Source of the DNA: Carboxydocella sporoproducens DSM 16521
GTDB lineage: Bacteria; Bacillota; GCA-003054495; Carboxydocellales; Carboxydocellaceae
Reading direction: 5' to 3'
Assembly: GCF_900167165.1 (NCBI RefSeq)
Contig: NZ_FUXM01000029.1
Coordinates: 1-32,140, forward strand
Length of the DNA stretch: 32,140 nucleotides
Shown here: piece by piece, positions 24,486-32,140 of the stretch
Layout of the letters: each line of letters begins with the position of its first letter
Position numbering within the stretch: position 1 is the stretch's first letter
Made by a program: the position numbers and the translations under genes
Notes under the pieces: generated by a model
Told to the model about the DNA's origin: nothing
Databases searched by the model: none
What the model saw: the letters and a program-made list of their open reading frames with translations, nothing else

Positions 24486-25079
24486 ATGTACAGCCAAAAA
24501 ACCTTACTCTGGCTTTTACTGCTTAGCTTTTTCCTCATACCGTGGATTTTCCTGTTTCAGCCAGATACTGCAGCAACTAACCCCGTTGGCCCACCCCAGC
24601 AGCTCTTGCGTTTGCACGTTATCGCCAATAGCGATCAGACTGCCGACCAGGCAGTTAAGCTGAAAGTCCGTGATGCCATCCTGGCCTATCTTACTCCTCG
24701 CCTGGTCAGGGCCACCAGCCTGGAGCAGGCTCAGGCCATCGTCATAGCAGCTGAGCCCGAAATTATCAGGATTGCCAATCAAACCCTGGCAGCGCAACAA
24801 TTTCCTTATCAGGCCCGGGTGGAAATCGGCCGTTTCCCTTTTCCCAGCAAGAGCTACGGAACTTTCAATCTACCGGCCGGCCGCTATCTGGCTCTCCGGG
24901 TTTTGTTAGGACAGGCCCAGGGTAAAAACTGGTGGTGTGTGCTCTTCCCTCCTTTGTGTTTTGTTGATCTCAGTCATAGTATTGCCGAAAACCCCTCTCC
25001 TCCACCCCGTTTGCGTTCCCGCATCCTGGAATGGTGGCAGGAAAGGCAGAAAAATCATCCCCTGGCCCGCATGAGCTAG
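24486..25079 (+). CDS. spoIIR: Stage II sporulation protein R (SpoIIR)
   Basis: The 197-residue secreted protein has an N-terminal signal/anchor helix (LLWLLLLSFFLIPWIFLF) and the SpoIIR core LLRLHVIANSDQTADQAVKL, then FNLPAGRYLALRVLLGQAQG and NWWCVLFPPLCFVD. SpoIIR is made in the forespore and signals across the septum to SpoIIGA, activating mother-cell sigma E. It is the clearest indicator of sporulation in the window. The ATG at 24486 has AGGAGG upstream. It is one of the few plus-strand genes and ends in a terminator shared with the convergent thioredoxin gene. Confidence 0.93.
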   Translation: MYSQKTLLWLLLLSFFLIPWIFLFQPDTAATNPVGPPQQLLRLHVIANSDQTADQAVKLKVRDAILAYLTPRLVRATSLEQAQAIVIAAEPEIIRIANQTLAAQQFPYQARVEIGRFPFPSKSYGTFNLPAGRYLALRVLLGQAQGKNWWCVLFPPLCFVDLSHSIAENPSPPPRLRSRILEWWQERQKNHPLARMS

Positions 25080-25090
25080 GGGATGATTTT
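25051..25090. terminator. Bidirectional terminator shared by spoIIR and the thioredoxin gene
   Basis: A perfect 13-bp inverted repeat, AAAATCATCCCCT (25051-25063) and AGGGGATGATTTT (25078-25090), surrounds the overlapping stop codons of two convergent genes. T-rich tracts follow on each strand. It forms part of both coding regions. Confidence 0.85.
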
Positions 25091-25531
25091 CTTTACATAC
25101 TCTTCCATTTGAGCCTGACTCTGGGCCCCCACTACTGAAGCAACTACCTGTTGCTGACTATTGATGAAGAAAAAGGCTGGAATAGCACTGACCCCAAACT
25201 GGGCTGCCAGCTGCTGCCCCTGCGGGTCATCCACATTGACAATCAGGAATTCCACCTGACCGGCATATTTGTTCTGCAGAGCCAAAACCACGGGCTCCAT
25301 CTGTTTGCAAGCCGGTCACCAGTTGGCATGAAATTTGATCACCATCGGCCGTTTTTCCTTGTACCAGCGTTCATAGGTCTGCAGCGGATTAGAAGTTACC
25401 TGAAAGGCTGTCAGTTTCTGCTTTTCAACCGGCTTTTGCCCGCCGATACTAAACCAGTCTTCCAGGTAAGCAATACTGCCGATGATGGCTACCAGCACGA
25501 TCACCAGGGCCAGCCAGCGTTCCTTGTTCAT
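25076..25531 (-). CDS. Membrane-anchored thioredoxin-like protein, probable selenoprotein (Sec-x-x-Cys)
   Basis: Read through an in-frame TGA at 25316-25318, the gene encodes 151 residues. There is an N-terminal membrane helix (RWLALVIVLVAIIGSIAYL), a short linker, then a thioredoxin fold with MVIKFHANW-U-PACKQMEPVV at the active site, FLIVNVDD and the cis-Pro segment VSAIPAFFFINS. The TGA falls exactly at the first Cys of the WCxxC motif, and the second Cys (residue 75) is kept. That is the classic signature of selenocysteine. It would act outside the membrane in thiol/disulfide or peroxide chemistry, perhaps in cytochrome maturation. An unselected nonsense mutation is the alternative. The ATG at 25531 has GGGAGGGC upstream. 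Confidence 0.8.
25278..25315 (-). promoter_or_regulatory. Candidate bacterial SECIS hairpin
   Basis: Starting just after the TGA, the minus-strand RNA can form GAGCC/GGCUC (arms 25293-25297 and 25279-25283) with a 9-nt loop, CGUGGUUUU, containing the GGU seen in bacterial SECIS loops. The stem begins about 18 nt past the UGA. The five-pair stem is short, so this is suggestive only. Confidence 0.45.
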
Positions 25532-25633
25532 GCCTTGCCCTCCCTTCCTTGAACTAATTTCATTTTAACCTGAAACTGTTACGAAATTGTGTCCAGGGAG
25601 GGGTAATAGTCCAAAAATAGTCTACTTAATAGT

Positions 25634-26635
25634 CTACTTTTTTAAAGCTTCCGCAATGGCACGGCCCACTTCTCTGGTTCCGGCTCGCCCGCCCAGATCC
25701 GGGGTTTTAATGCCCTCCTGCAGGACCCGGGCTACTGCTGTTCTCACGCTCTGGGCAGCTTCCACTTCGCCAAGATGGCCCAGCAGCATGGCGCCACTTA
25801 AAATCAAAGCCAGGGGATTAGCCAGGTTCTGGCCAGCAATCTGAGGCGCACTGCCATGGACAGCTTCAAAAACAGCGGCCTTTACCCCCAGGTTAGCTCC
25901 GGGAGCCACTCCCAGACCGCCTACCAGACCAGCACAGAGGTCAGAAACGATATCCCCGTAAAGGTTGGGCATCACCATTACATCAAACTGCTCCGGCGCC
26001 TGCACCAGCTTCATACAGGCCGCATCCACAATCACATCTTCAAATTCAATCTCTGGATACTGGGCCGCCACCTGGCGGGCGCATTCCAGAAAGAGCCCAT
26101 CACTCAATTTCATGATATTGGCCTTATGCACTGCCGTTACTTTTCGCCTGCCTTCCCGCCGGGCAAAGCTGAAAGCCGCCTCACAGATGCGGATACTGGC
26201 TTCCCGGGTGATGATTTTAATGCTTTCAGCTGCATCCTTGCCCACCCGGTGTTCCACGCCAGCATAAAGGTCCTCGGTATTCTCCCGGAAGATGACAATA
26301 TCAACCCCGGTATAACGGCTGGGTACCCCCGGGAGATTCCGGGCCGGGCGTACATTGGCATAAAGGTCCAGTTCCTGCCTCAAGGTTACATTCACACTGC
26401 GAAACCCCGTTCCCACCGGGGTAGTAATTGGCCCTTTCAAGGCCAGACCAATTTCCTTAATCTGATTGATAACTCGCTGGGGCAAGGGGGTACCTTCGCG
26501 TTCAAGTACTGCCGCCCCTGCCTCCAGTTCAATCCACTCAAAATCCACCCCGGTAGCTTCCAGCACCTCCACTGCCGCTGCTGTTACTTCGGGACCTATC
26601 CCGTCTCCAGGTAACAAAACAACTTTATAACTCAC
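25634..26635 (-). CDS. NAD-type isocitrate dehydrogenase (isocitrate/isopropylmalate dehydrogenase family)
   Basis: The start is taken as the GTG at 26635 (read as [17 protein letters not shown]), with GAGGGAG upstream, giving 333 residues; an ATG at 26665 lies well inside the preceding gene. The substrate loop [18 protein letters not shown] has the Ser and Asn seen in isocitrate dehydrogenases rather than the Leu-rich loop of isopropylmalate dehydrogenase. [24 protein letters not shown] and the C-terminal metal/cofactor loop ([15 protein letters not shown]) are intact. It oxidatively decarboxylates isocitrate to 2-oxoglutarate. It overlaps the upstream synthase by 11 bp, so the pair is coupled and probably serves glutamate synthesis. 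Confidence 0.85.
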   Translation of the reverse strand: MSYKVVLLPGDGIGPEVTAAAVEVLEATGVDFEWIELEAGAAVLEREGTPLPQRVINQIKEIGLALKGPITTPVGTGFRSVNVTLRQELDLYANVRPARNLPGVPSRYTGVDIVIFRENTEDLYAGVEHRVGKDAAESIKIITREASIRICEAAFSFARREGRRKVTAVHKANIMKLSDGLFLECARQVAAQYPEIEFEDVIVDAACMKLVQAPEQFDVMVMPNLYGDIVSDLCAGLVGGLGVAPGANLGVKAAVFEAVHGSAPQIAGQNLANPLALILSGAMLLGHLGEVEAAQSVRTAVARVLQEGIKTPDLGGRAGTREVGRAIAEALKK

Positions 26636-27776
26636 CGCGCTCCCTCTTTTCCAGATATTCTTCATAGATGAAGATCAATTCCTTATCAAACAGGGACCGT
26701 TTCAGTTCCACCGCCGTGGCCCGTACCTTTTCCAGAATAGCAGCGGCATCTTCCTCTGACAGGTTAACCCCATATTCGGCAAATTTTTTCTTGATGGCAG
26801 CAGTACCGGAGTGTTTGCCTATCACAATCTGCCGTTCCAGACCCACATCTTCTGGCTTAAAGACTTCATAGGTCAGGGGGTTTTTCAATGCACCATCAGC
26901 GTGAATCCCCGATTCATGGGCAAACATGTTGGTACCGACAATAGCTTTCCAGGCCGGCAATTCCCGGTTGGAAGCCATGGCCACATACTCGGATAATTCA
27001 CGGAAGCGCTCGGTTTTAAAATTAAGATCGATTCCATAGAGGATTTTTAAGGCCATAACCACTTCTTCCAGAGCGGCATTACCGGCTCTTTCGCCCAGTC
27101 CGTTTACCGTTACGCCCACGTAGTTGGCTCCCGCCTTCACCCCGGCCAGGGCATTGGCTGTGGCCATGCCAAAGTCATTGTGGGTATGCATTTCCACATC
27201 AATGCCTACAGAGTCGATCAGAGTTTTGACATTATTGTAAGTAGTAAAAGGATCCAGGATGCCGATAGTATCACAGTAACGCAGGCGGTTGGCCCCGGCT
27301 TCCTTGGCCAGTTTGGCGAACTGAATCAGGAAGTCCATGTCCGTCCGGGAGGCATCCTCAGCATTAACAGAAATATAGACTCCCTGACTTTTGGCATATT
27401 CCACGGCCTTGACCATGTTTTCCAGTACCCATTCCCGGGAGGTCTGTAACTTGTATTTGATATGAATATCCGAGGTGGAAATGGAAATAGCCACTGCATC
27501 CACACCGCAATCAATGGATTCCTGGATATCCCGCACTACCGCCCGGTTCCAGGCCATAACACTGCAGCGCAAACCCAGTCGGCAAATTTCCTTAATCGCT
27601 TCTTTTTCATCGCCACCCATAACCGGAATCCCGCATTCAATCTGGTCCACTCCGATTTCATCCAGCATGCGGGCAATCCGTACTTTTTCCTTGTTAGCAA
27701 ATACTACTCCCGCCGTCTGCTCCCCGTCCCGCAATGTGGTATCCACAATGTAAATTTTTCTGTTTACCACCGTCAT
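26625..27776 (-). CDS. Homocitrate-synthase-family enzyme, possibly Re-citrate synthase
   Basis: The 383-residue DRE-TIM metallolyase has the catalytic start [20 protein letters not shown], the metal-binding [16 protein letters not shown] and the [11 protein letters not shown]-like segment [17 protein letters not shown]. It closely resembles NifV-type homocitrate synthases. In many Clostridia proteins of this type act as Re-citrate synthase, especially next to an isocitrate dehydrogenase as here. No nif gene is in the window, which favours citrate synthesis for glutamate over FeMo-cofactor homocitrate. The ATG at 27776 has GAGGGAGG upstream, and a consensus promoter precedes the gene. Confidence 0.82.
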   Translation of the reverse strand: MTVVNRKIYIVDTTLRDGEQTAGVVFANKEKVRIARMLDEIGVDQIECGIPVMGGDEKEAIKEICRLGLRCSVMAWNRAVVRDIQESIDCGVDAVAISISTSDIHIKYKLQTSREWVLENMVKAVEYAKSQGVYISVNAEDASRTDMDFLIQFAKLAKEAGANRLRYCDTIGILDPFTTYNNVKTLIDSVGIDVEMHTHNDFGMATANALAGVKAGANYVGVTVNGLGERAGNAALEEVVMALKILYGIDLNFKTERFRELSEYVAMASNRELPAWKAIVGTNMFAHESGIHADGALKNPLTYEVFKPEDVGLERQIVIGKHSGTAAIKKKFAEYGVNLSEEDAAAILEKVRATAVELKRSLFDKELIFIYEEYLEKRERGEL

Positions 27777-27812
27777 ACCCTCCCTCGCCAGTAAAACTGT
27801 TGTATATCAAAC

Positions 27813-27841
27813 ATTATAATGGTAGCGAAGGAGAATATCAA
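27813..27841 (-). promoter_or_regulatory. Sigma-A promoter of the citrate synthase/isocitrate dehydrogenase operon
   Basis: Minus-strand TTGATA (27836-27841), a 17-bp spacer and a perfect TATAAT (27813-27818), 37 bp upstream of the ATG. Confidence 0.88.
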
Positions 27842-27850
27842 GGGATTGGC

Positions 27851-29869
27851 CTATTTTTTTATAGTCCATTTTGTCGAAACATCGTTGTGTGCATTGGTGT
27901 ATACAGTATTTTTCCTGGCGATTGTTCCCCTGTAATATGTTCCTTTTTCTGATGTCCAGCCTTTCTTGCTGGCAATCATCTGAATGGATTTTTTCTCCCC
28001 TGCGACCAGGCTGACAACTTGCTGGGCAGTTAGCCCTTCCTTGCGGGCCGTAACATTATATACCCCTGGTGCCAGCTTGCCGAGACTGAAATAACCTTTC
28101 TCATTGGTACGCAATCTGGTGGTGCCAACATAAACCACCGCCTCTTCCAGGGGCGCAAGGCTGGCTGACATCACCTGACCACTCAACTGGGCCCATTCCA
28201 GTACCGTAAACCCGCGGGCATTACTGATTACGCCGTTCTTCACCACTGTAAGCTGGTAACTCCCAGGGGGCAAGGACGGAATTGTGATCTGGATATTGTT
28301 CTCATTCCAGCTGGTGACCGCAGCCAGAGTGCTGCCAATCTGCACCTGACCCGGCCCGGTTCCAAAGCCAGCCCCACTGATTGTAACTGTATCGCCAGCG
28401 TAACTCTGTTCAGGTTCTATTTGTAGCACTACCGGTGTAGCATTTGGTGCAATCGCCTCAGCCAGGGATGAAGCCAGACCCCCAGCATGGCATTTGCCAC
28501 AATCCGCCGCCAGCTTATGTCCGACCTGGCCATGCAACAATTCTGACCGATGACAGGCCTGACAGCGCCGGATGGCCCATTTATCCTTGATTTCGTGGCA
28601 AAGGTTGCAGTTTTCCAGACCAGTACCATGGTGGTTTTGCCCTGGCCCGGGATAAGGATGGCATTGTTCACAACTGCGTAAACCCGGTATCATGGCCGTA
28701 TTCTCCACAATGGTCCCATTACTGTTAATATCCCAGTCCTGCACCAGTGCCGGCAAGTGGCAGGCTGTACACTGACCGCTCAAAGCTTCATTTCTCCGGT
28801 GATGGGGACTGCTGGCATGACACTGCTGGCACTTCCTTACCACTTCTACCTGTCCCGGTGCCGTCAGCAAATGACAGGCAGAACAATCCCGCTGATCAGC
28901 TGCTGCCGCCAGATGATGACGGTCCGCAGTGGAGGTACCATGACAGTTCCGGCACTCTTCTTCCCCTACTTCTTCATAAGTTTTATCCGGCATCCCATGT
29001 ATTTCCGGCCGGGTTGCTACCGCAGGCGCAAGGATAGTAATATTGAGCTGATTGCTGCTGCCATTGCTGTTAACTACTGTTACCGGATAATTGCCGGCAT
29101 TGAGATCAGGCAGGCGGATTTGCAAATAGTTATTCGACCACTGTAAGAGTTCTGCCTTTAGTGGCCCTATTTGTACCCAGCCTGAACCACCAAAACCGGT
29201 TCCATTCAGGCTTAGAATTGCTCCAGGACTGGCTTCGGTAGCGCTTATTTGCACCAAAACCGGCCGGGGCTGGGGCAATTCCGGGTCCGGCAGAGATGTG
29301 CCACTACCATGACACTGGTTGCATTCCCCACCGTGCAGGAGATGCAGCTTGCTGGACTGATGGCAGGAAAGACAGCGACTTACTGATATGCCCCCGGAAT
29401 TGCTGCTGTGGCACCAGGAACACTGCTGTAATCCCTCCTCATGGTGTAAAGAAGTCAACCCTTCTGTATGACACAGCCGGCATTTATTGATATCCGCATC
29501 AGTGACTGCTGTTGTTGCTAACCCATAGTCATCTACCACATCCCCGTAATGACAGGCAGTGCATTGACCCAACTGGGCTTCCTGAGTCAGATGGTGACTG
29601 TCTTTCACATGGCAGATTTTGCAATCACTGACTGCGGTTATTTTCCCCTCCTGAGACTGGTGACAGTAATCACAGGTAACTACCAGTGCTTTCAAGCTCA
29701 AATGATGCCGGTTCTGCGTAGTACTGCCGTGACAACTGCGGCAGTCCATTTCTGTGAGTGCACCATAGGTACGATCCGGAAAGCCCAGCTGCTGGGTAGT
29801 TTGGGCCCAGGCTTGTCCGGTTAGAAGAAATAAAATTAAGGTATATAAAAATAAAATTGCTCTTTTCAT
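27851..29869 (-). CDS. Secreted 16-haem c-type cytochrome with IPT/TIG and carboxypeptidase-regulatory-like domains
   Basis: The 672-residue protein has a signal peptide (MKRAILFLYTLILFLLTGQA) and 16 CxxCH haem sites in two groups of eight: C43, C66, C83, C103, C130, C150, C166, C183 and C306, C329, C347, C367, C400, C421, C436, C457. Each group is followed by an IPT/TIG immunoglobulin-like domain (about 203-282 and 479-556). A C-terminal CarboxypepD_reg-like beta domain (about 560-633) ends the protein. The two halves look like an internal duplication. Many HH pairs could supply distal haem ligands. It probably carries electrons outside the membrane to minerals or other acceptors. It follows a smaller relative by 70 bp. 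Confidence 0.9.
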   Translation of the reverse strand: MKRAILFLYTLILFLLTGQAWAQTTQQLGFPDRTYGALTEMDCRSCHGSTTQNRHHLSLKALVVTCDYCHQSQEGKITAVSDCKICHVKDSHHLTQEAQLGQCTACHYGDVVDDYGLATTAVTDADINKCRLCHTEGLTSLHHEEGLQQCSWCHSSNSGGISVSRCLSCHQSSKLHLLHGGECNQCHGSGTSLPDPELPQPRPVLVQISATEASPGAILSLNGTGFGGSGWVQIGPLKAELLQWSNNYLQIRLPDLNAGNYPVTVVNSNGSSNQLNITILAPAVATRPEIHGMPDKTYEEVGEEECRNCHGTSTADRHHLAAAADQRDCSACHLLTAPGQVEVVRKCQQCHASSPHHRRNEALSGQCTACHLPALVQDWDINSNGTIVENTAMIPGLRSCEQCHPYPGPGQNHHGTGLENCNLCHEIKDKWAIRRCQACHRSELLHGQVGHKLAADCGKCHAGGLASSLAEAIAPNATPVVLQIEPEQSYAGDTVTISGAGFGTGPGQVQIGSTLAAVTSWNENNIQITIPSLPPGSYQLTVVKNGVISNARGFTVLEWAQLSGQVMSASLAPLEEAVVYVGTTRLRTNEKGYFSLGKLAPGVYNVTARKEGLTAQQVVSLVAGEKKSIQMIASKKGWTSEKGTYYRGTIARKNTVYTNAHNDVSTKWTIKK

Positions 29870-29901
29870 TTAAATCCCTGCCTTCCTGACTAGCTAAGGG
29901 G

Positions 29902-29932
29902 AAAAGCCGCACTTCACAGAGGAAGTGCGGCT
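29902..29932 (-). terminator. Terminator-like hairpin between the two cytochrome genes
   Basis: A perfect 11-bp stem (AGCCGCACTTC/GAAGTGCGGCT) with a 6-nt loop is followed on the minus strand by only TTTT then CCCC. It lies 8 bases past the upstream cytochrome's stop. The short T-run suggests partial termination, or mRNA-end stabilisation, with read-through into the 16-haem gene. Confidence 0.7.
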
Positions 29933-29939
29933 GAAATAT

Positions 29940-31469
29940 TTAGTAAACCTTGAAAGTCTTTTCTGCGGTTACGCCACCAAAAGTTTTAATTTTTACTTTG
30001 TGATATCCTACTGTAAGCCCAGCGGGTACCTTGAACTGAATTTTTGTAGAACTCCAGAAGGTAGCCGGTACAGGCACCCCGTCAACCAGGATCTGGCTGG
30101 CACCCTGTTGCGCCCCAAAATTGTAACCAATAGCGGATATTGTCCAACCGACTTTAGCGGTAGTAGGACTGATCGAACCCAGATAAGGCACACCCCAGAC
30201 ATTCAATATATTGGTACCACCTATAGCCCCGGAAGCTTCTCCGGCCGGGCTGGATACCCTCACACTGTAGGAACCAGGACTCAAGGTAGTCGGTACAGTG
30301 AACTTGATGGTGTTATTGTCCACTACCGTAAATTCTACCGGTATCTGAGTAGCACCATAGCTCAGCTTGACACTGTCCACTGCCGGAACCAGGAAGTTCT
30401 TACCGGTGATAGTCACCTCACCACCGGCTTTGTACACTACATCTGCTGGAGCGATGTTATTGATTTGCGGACGGGCCCAAACAGTAAAGACCCGATACTG
30501 CGGACTTTCACCTTTCATGTTTACCAGACGCACATTATACTTGCCTGAGTTAACCATGGGCACAGTAAAGACTACCTGGTTATCAGTCCAGTAGTCAATC
30601 GGAGCCTCAGCATTTCCAAACATTACTTTGGAATAACCTTTAATAAATTCACCAAAGTTGGTACCGGTTACAGTTACCTTGGCCAGTATCGGTCCTTCAT
30701 AAATATCAAAACTGTCGATAGTAGGCACAGCAACTGGCTGGGGCGGAGCCATTTCGGCAATCAAATTGGAATGGCACCCCTGACATCTTTCCACCAGCAT
30801 GTTACCAGTTTCATCAACAGTGTGGCCTTTAATGGTGTGCAAAGTGCCGATATCATGGCACTGCTCACAATCCCGCACGGGGGCGCTGACATTGCCGAAA
30901 TGACACTTGGCACAATCTATACCCGCATTAGCTACATAATGGTGAGTACTATTTTCACTCGGGTCATCTACCGGGCCAGGCTTGAAGATCGGTTTGGGTA
31001 AATCAGCCGAAGCATTGGTAGCATGGCAATTCCGGCAATCAGCAATGGCCGGAGTGATTAAGGATGCATCATAAGTAGGCAGTGGTTTGGAACCAAAGTC
31101 ACTAACTACATTAGGATCGTGACAAGCAGTACACCGGCCCTCAATCGCATCTACGGTCTTGTGGTGAGGGCTTTCGGTGTGACAGGTTGTACATTCCCGG
31201 GGCACCGGCTGGATGGTGCCATTTTCAAACCCGTGACAACGATAACAATTACCTTCGATTTTAACGAAGTCAATACTATGGTGGCGATCGGCCAGGTTGG
31301 AGCCGTGACACTGTTCACAATCAGGACGGCTCAAAAACTCCCAGGTGGTATCATACAAACCTTCATTCTGCGGCACATAAGGCATAGTAAAGGCCGCAGC
31401 CAAGGCCGTGCCACTGCCAATGACCAGCAGCAATGCGGTCATCAGCAAAAGAATCCACCCTTTTCTCAT
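29940..31469 (-). CDS. Secreted octahaem c-type cytochrome with IPT/TIG repeats
   Basis: The start is placed at the ATG at 31469, with a near-perfect AAAGGAGGAG site. It leads straight into a signal peptide (MRKGWILLLMTALLLVIGSG, cleavage near TALA-AA), giving 509 residues. A GTG at 31520 with a weaker site is the alternative. Eight CxxCH motifs (C51, C75, C93, C113, C145, C186, C201, C229) fill the N-terminal half. The C-terminal half (about 248-509) is three IPT/TIG-like domains. The haem module resembles each half of the neighbouring 16-haem protein. It is a likely extracytoplasmic electron carrier with binding domains for partners or the cell surface. Confidence 0.9.
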   Translation of the reverse strand: MRKGWILLLMTALLLVIGSGTALAAAFTMPYVPQNEGLYDTTWEFLSRPDCEQCHGSNLADRHHSIDFVKIEGNCYRCHGFENGTIQPVPRECTTCHTESPHHKTVDAIEGRCTACHDPNVVSDFGSKPLPTYDASLITPAIADCRNCHATNASADLPKPIFKPGPVDDPSENSTHHYVANAGIDCAKCHFGNVSAPVRDCEQCHDIGTLHTIKGHTVDETGNMLVERCQGCHSNLIAEMAPPQPVAVPTIDSFDIYEGPILAKVTVTGTNFGEFIKGYSKVMFGNAEAPIDYWTDNQVVFTVPMVNSGKYNVRLVNMKGESPQYRVFTVWARPQINNIAPADVVYKAGGEVTITGKNFLVPAVDSVKLSYGATQIPVEFTVVDNNTIKFTVPTTLSPGSYSVRVSSPAGEASGAIGGTNILNVWGVPYLGSISPTTAKVGWTISAIGYNFGAQQGASQILVDGVPVPATFWSSTKIQFKVPAGLTVGYHKVKIKTFGGVTAEKTFKVY

Positions 31470-31550
31470 CCGCGCTCCTCCTTTCAAAACTTTAAAACTC
31501 CGGTTTATGCAATCAATCACTTCCCTCTATTCACCTCCTTCCCATAAGGA

Positions 31551-31621
31551 ATTATACCTTACGGGGCTGATTTTCTTTGTCGAAGTTGGTATGAGATGAC
31601 ATTTTTTCTTGCGACATTTTT
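31551..31621 (-). promoter_or_regulatory. Cytochrome operon promoter region with AAAAATGTC direct repeats
   Basis: A perfect -10 TATAAT (minus strand, 31551-31556) lies 82 bp upstream of the octahaem cytochrome start, with no good -35. Two direct copies of AAAAATGTC (within 31598-31621, 15 bp apart) sit about 55-75 bp before the predicted start site and may bind an activator. Confidence 0.45.
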
Positions 31622-31661
31622 CACCATCATTGCCTTTGCTCTCCCAACCTATACCGAATAA

Positions 31662-31703
31662 TAAGGGACAGGTTGTCGATATACTGTCGAAACCTGTCCC
31701 TTA
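31662..31703. repeat. 13-bp perfect inverted repeat, 16-base loop
   Basis: TAAGGGACAGGTT (31662-31674) and AACCTGTCCCTTA (31691-31703) form a strong hairpin 5 bases past the end of the last gene. It may be that gene's terminator, although only TTATTATT follows on the minus strand. It may instead be a REP-like or insertion-sequence end; similar GGGACAGGT palindromes accompany IS200/REP-type elements in other genomes. Confidence 0.6.
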
Positions 31704-31707
31704 ACTC

Positions 31708-32140
31708 TCAATATGTCAATCTGCTCTTAATTCCTTCCAGTATACTGCCCTTAATCACCACCTTTATCACCGTGCGGGCCGAAAGGTTACCATCATCGCC
31801 AGCACCAGCAGCGATAATGGTAACCGGATAAAGTCCATCCGGTAAATAGGGATCAGTGAAATGGATGCGAGCTCTGTTTTTCGACCGGGGATTAACAGGC
31901 AACTGCCAGGTGTTAGCCGGTGTCCCGGCCGGATTTGTCGGTTCCAGCAGCACCTGCTGTCCATCAGGAAAGCGGACCTGTACATATTTTGCTCCCGGAC
32001 AGGGCCGACTTCGTCTAACTTTCTTTTCTACAACACTGCCATCAGGCTGCTGTTCATAAACAGTTTCTTCCCAGGTATAAGGGGTGGTGGCCGTTTCCAC
32101 CACCAGGGCAAATACCTGTCCGGCTTTGATCTGGGCCGGT
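31708..32140 (-). CDS. Partial hypothetical protein, beta-rich, cytochrome-associated
   Basis: The frame is open through the window edge; the visible part is the C-terminal 143 residues, beginning PAQIKAGQVFALVVETATTP. A GTG at 32103 could be mistaken for a start, but the frame continues upstream without a stop. The sequence is rich in short beta-strand patterns (AKYVQVRFPDGQQVLLEP, LPDGLYPVTIIAAGAG), like an immunoglobulin or S-layer-type extracellular domain. No haem motif or membrane helix is visible in this part. Being next to secreted cytochromes suggests a surface role. Function is not recognised. Confidence 0.6.
   Translation of the reverse strand, partial: PAQIKAGQVFALVVETATTPYTWEETVYEQQPDGSVVEKKVRRSRPCPGAKYVQVRFPDGQQVLLEPTNPAGTPANTWQLPVNPRSKNRARIHFTDPYLPDGLYPVTIIAAGAGDDGNLSARTVIKVVIKGSILEGIKSRLTY

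Noticed and set aside
25316-25531. Thioredoxin gene as a pseudogene broken by nonsense mutation
   Set aside because: The TGA is the only stop, falls exactly on the redox Cys position and the downstream half is perfectly conserved, which fits selenocysteine better; not fully excluded.
26591-26602. GGGACCTATCCC palindrome
   Set aside because: It encodes the conserved glycine-rich start of isocitrate dehydrogenase, has the wrong right half-site, and is not at a promoter.
25856-26614. Open frame of 252 codons opposite isocitrate dehydrogenase
   Set aside because: Shadow of a highly conserved gene; no start signals or family features.
32103-32103. GTG at 32103 as start of the last gene
   Set aside because: The frame is open upstream to the window edge with coding-like sequence and no ribosome-binding site precedes this GTG.

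Overview
The window looks like chromosome from an anaerobic, spore-forming, flagellated Clostridia-class Firmicute. Supporting signs are spoIIR, CodY, the Bacillus/Clostridium comF-yvyF-flgM-flgN-flgK-flgL gene order, a Tad pilus locus with no outer-membrane secretin, strong Shine-Dalgarno sites and TTGACA/TATAAT-type promoters. Large secreted multiheme cytochromes, a probable selenoprotein and a Re-citrate-synthase-like gene suggest a metal-reducing or carboxydotrophic anaerobe of the Thermincola/Carboxydocella kind. That genus-level guess is inference only. Almost everything is on the minus strand; the exceptions are spoIIR and one small ORF. No tRNA, rRNA or CRISPR array was seen. No stretch over 300 bases lacks a gene; the longest gene-free stretch (19371-19659) is a promoter plus riboswitch leader.

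Layout, left to right: an A+T-rich 5' part of an IS91-type transposase (1-275); the late flagellar/competence block flgL, flgK, flgN, flgM, yvyF, comFC, comFA (371-6509); a tight operon of two diguanylate cyclases flanking codY (6575-10178); the Tad/Flp pilus operon (10254-19370), read from the right as flp1, tadV, tadE, tadG-like, cpaB, tadZ/cpaE, tadA/cpaF, tadB, tadC and a DUF192 gene; a second Flp pilin (19660-19821); a DegS/DosR-like two-component operon with a small membrane GT-like protein (19899-22197); metK; a PHP tyrosine phosphatase; spoIIR; a membrane thioredoxin with an in-frame TGA at its redox site; a (homo)citrate synthase/isocitrate dehydrogenase pair; two multiheme cytochromes with IPT/TIG domains; and a partial secreted-type protein.

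Main story: the Tad pilus appears to be wired to several layers of control. A sigma-A promoter with DosR-like GGGAC/GTCCC boxes drives flp1. Its leader carries a recognisable class I cyclic-di-GMP (GEMM) riboswitch followed by an intrinsic terminator. The operon continues into tadA, whose P-loop is split by a 460-residue LAGLIDADG intein, so the motor ATPase must splice to become active. Two diguanylate cyclases that could make the ligand sit with the nutrient regulator CodY just beyond the far end of the operon. The NarL-family regulator next to the pilins has Lys179, Lys182 and Asn183 in its recognition helix, as in mycobacterial DosR, and DosR-like palindromes occur only in the intergenic regions around it and the pilins.

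Separately, the TGA-interrupted thioredoxin reads as a Sec-x-x-Cys selenoprotein, and the cytochromes carry 16 and 8 CxxCH haem sites.
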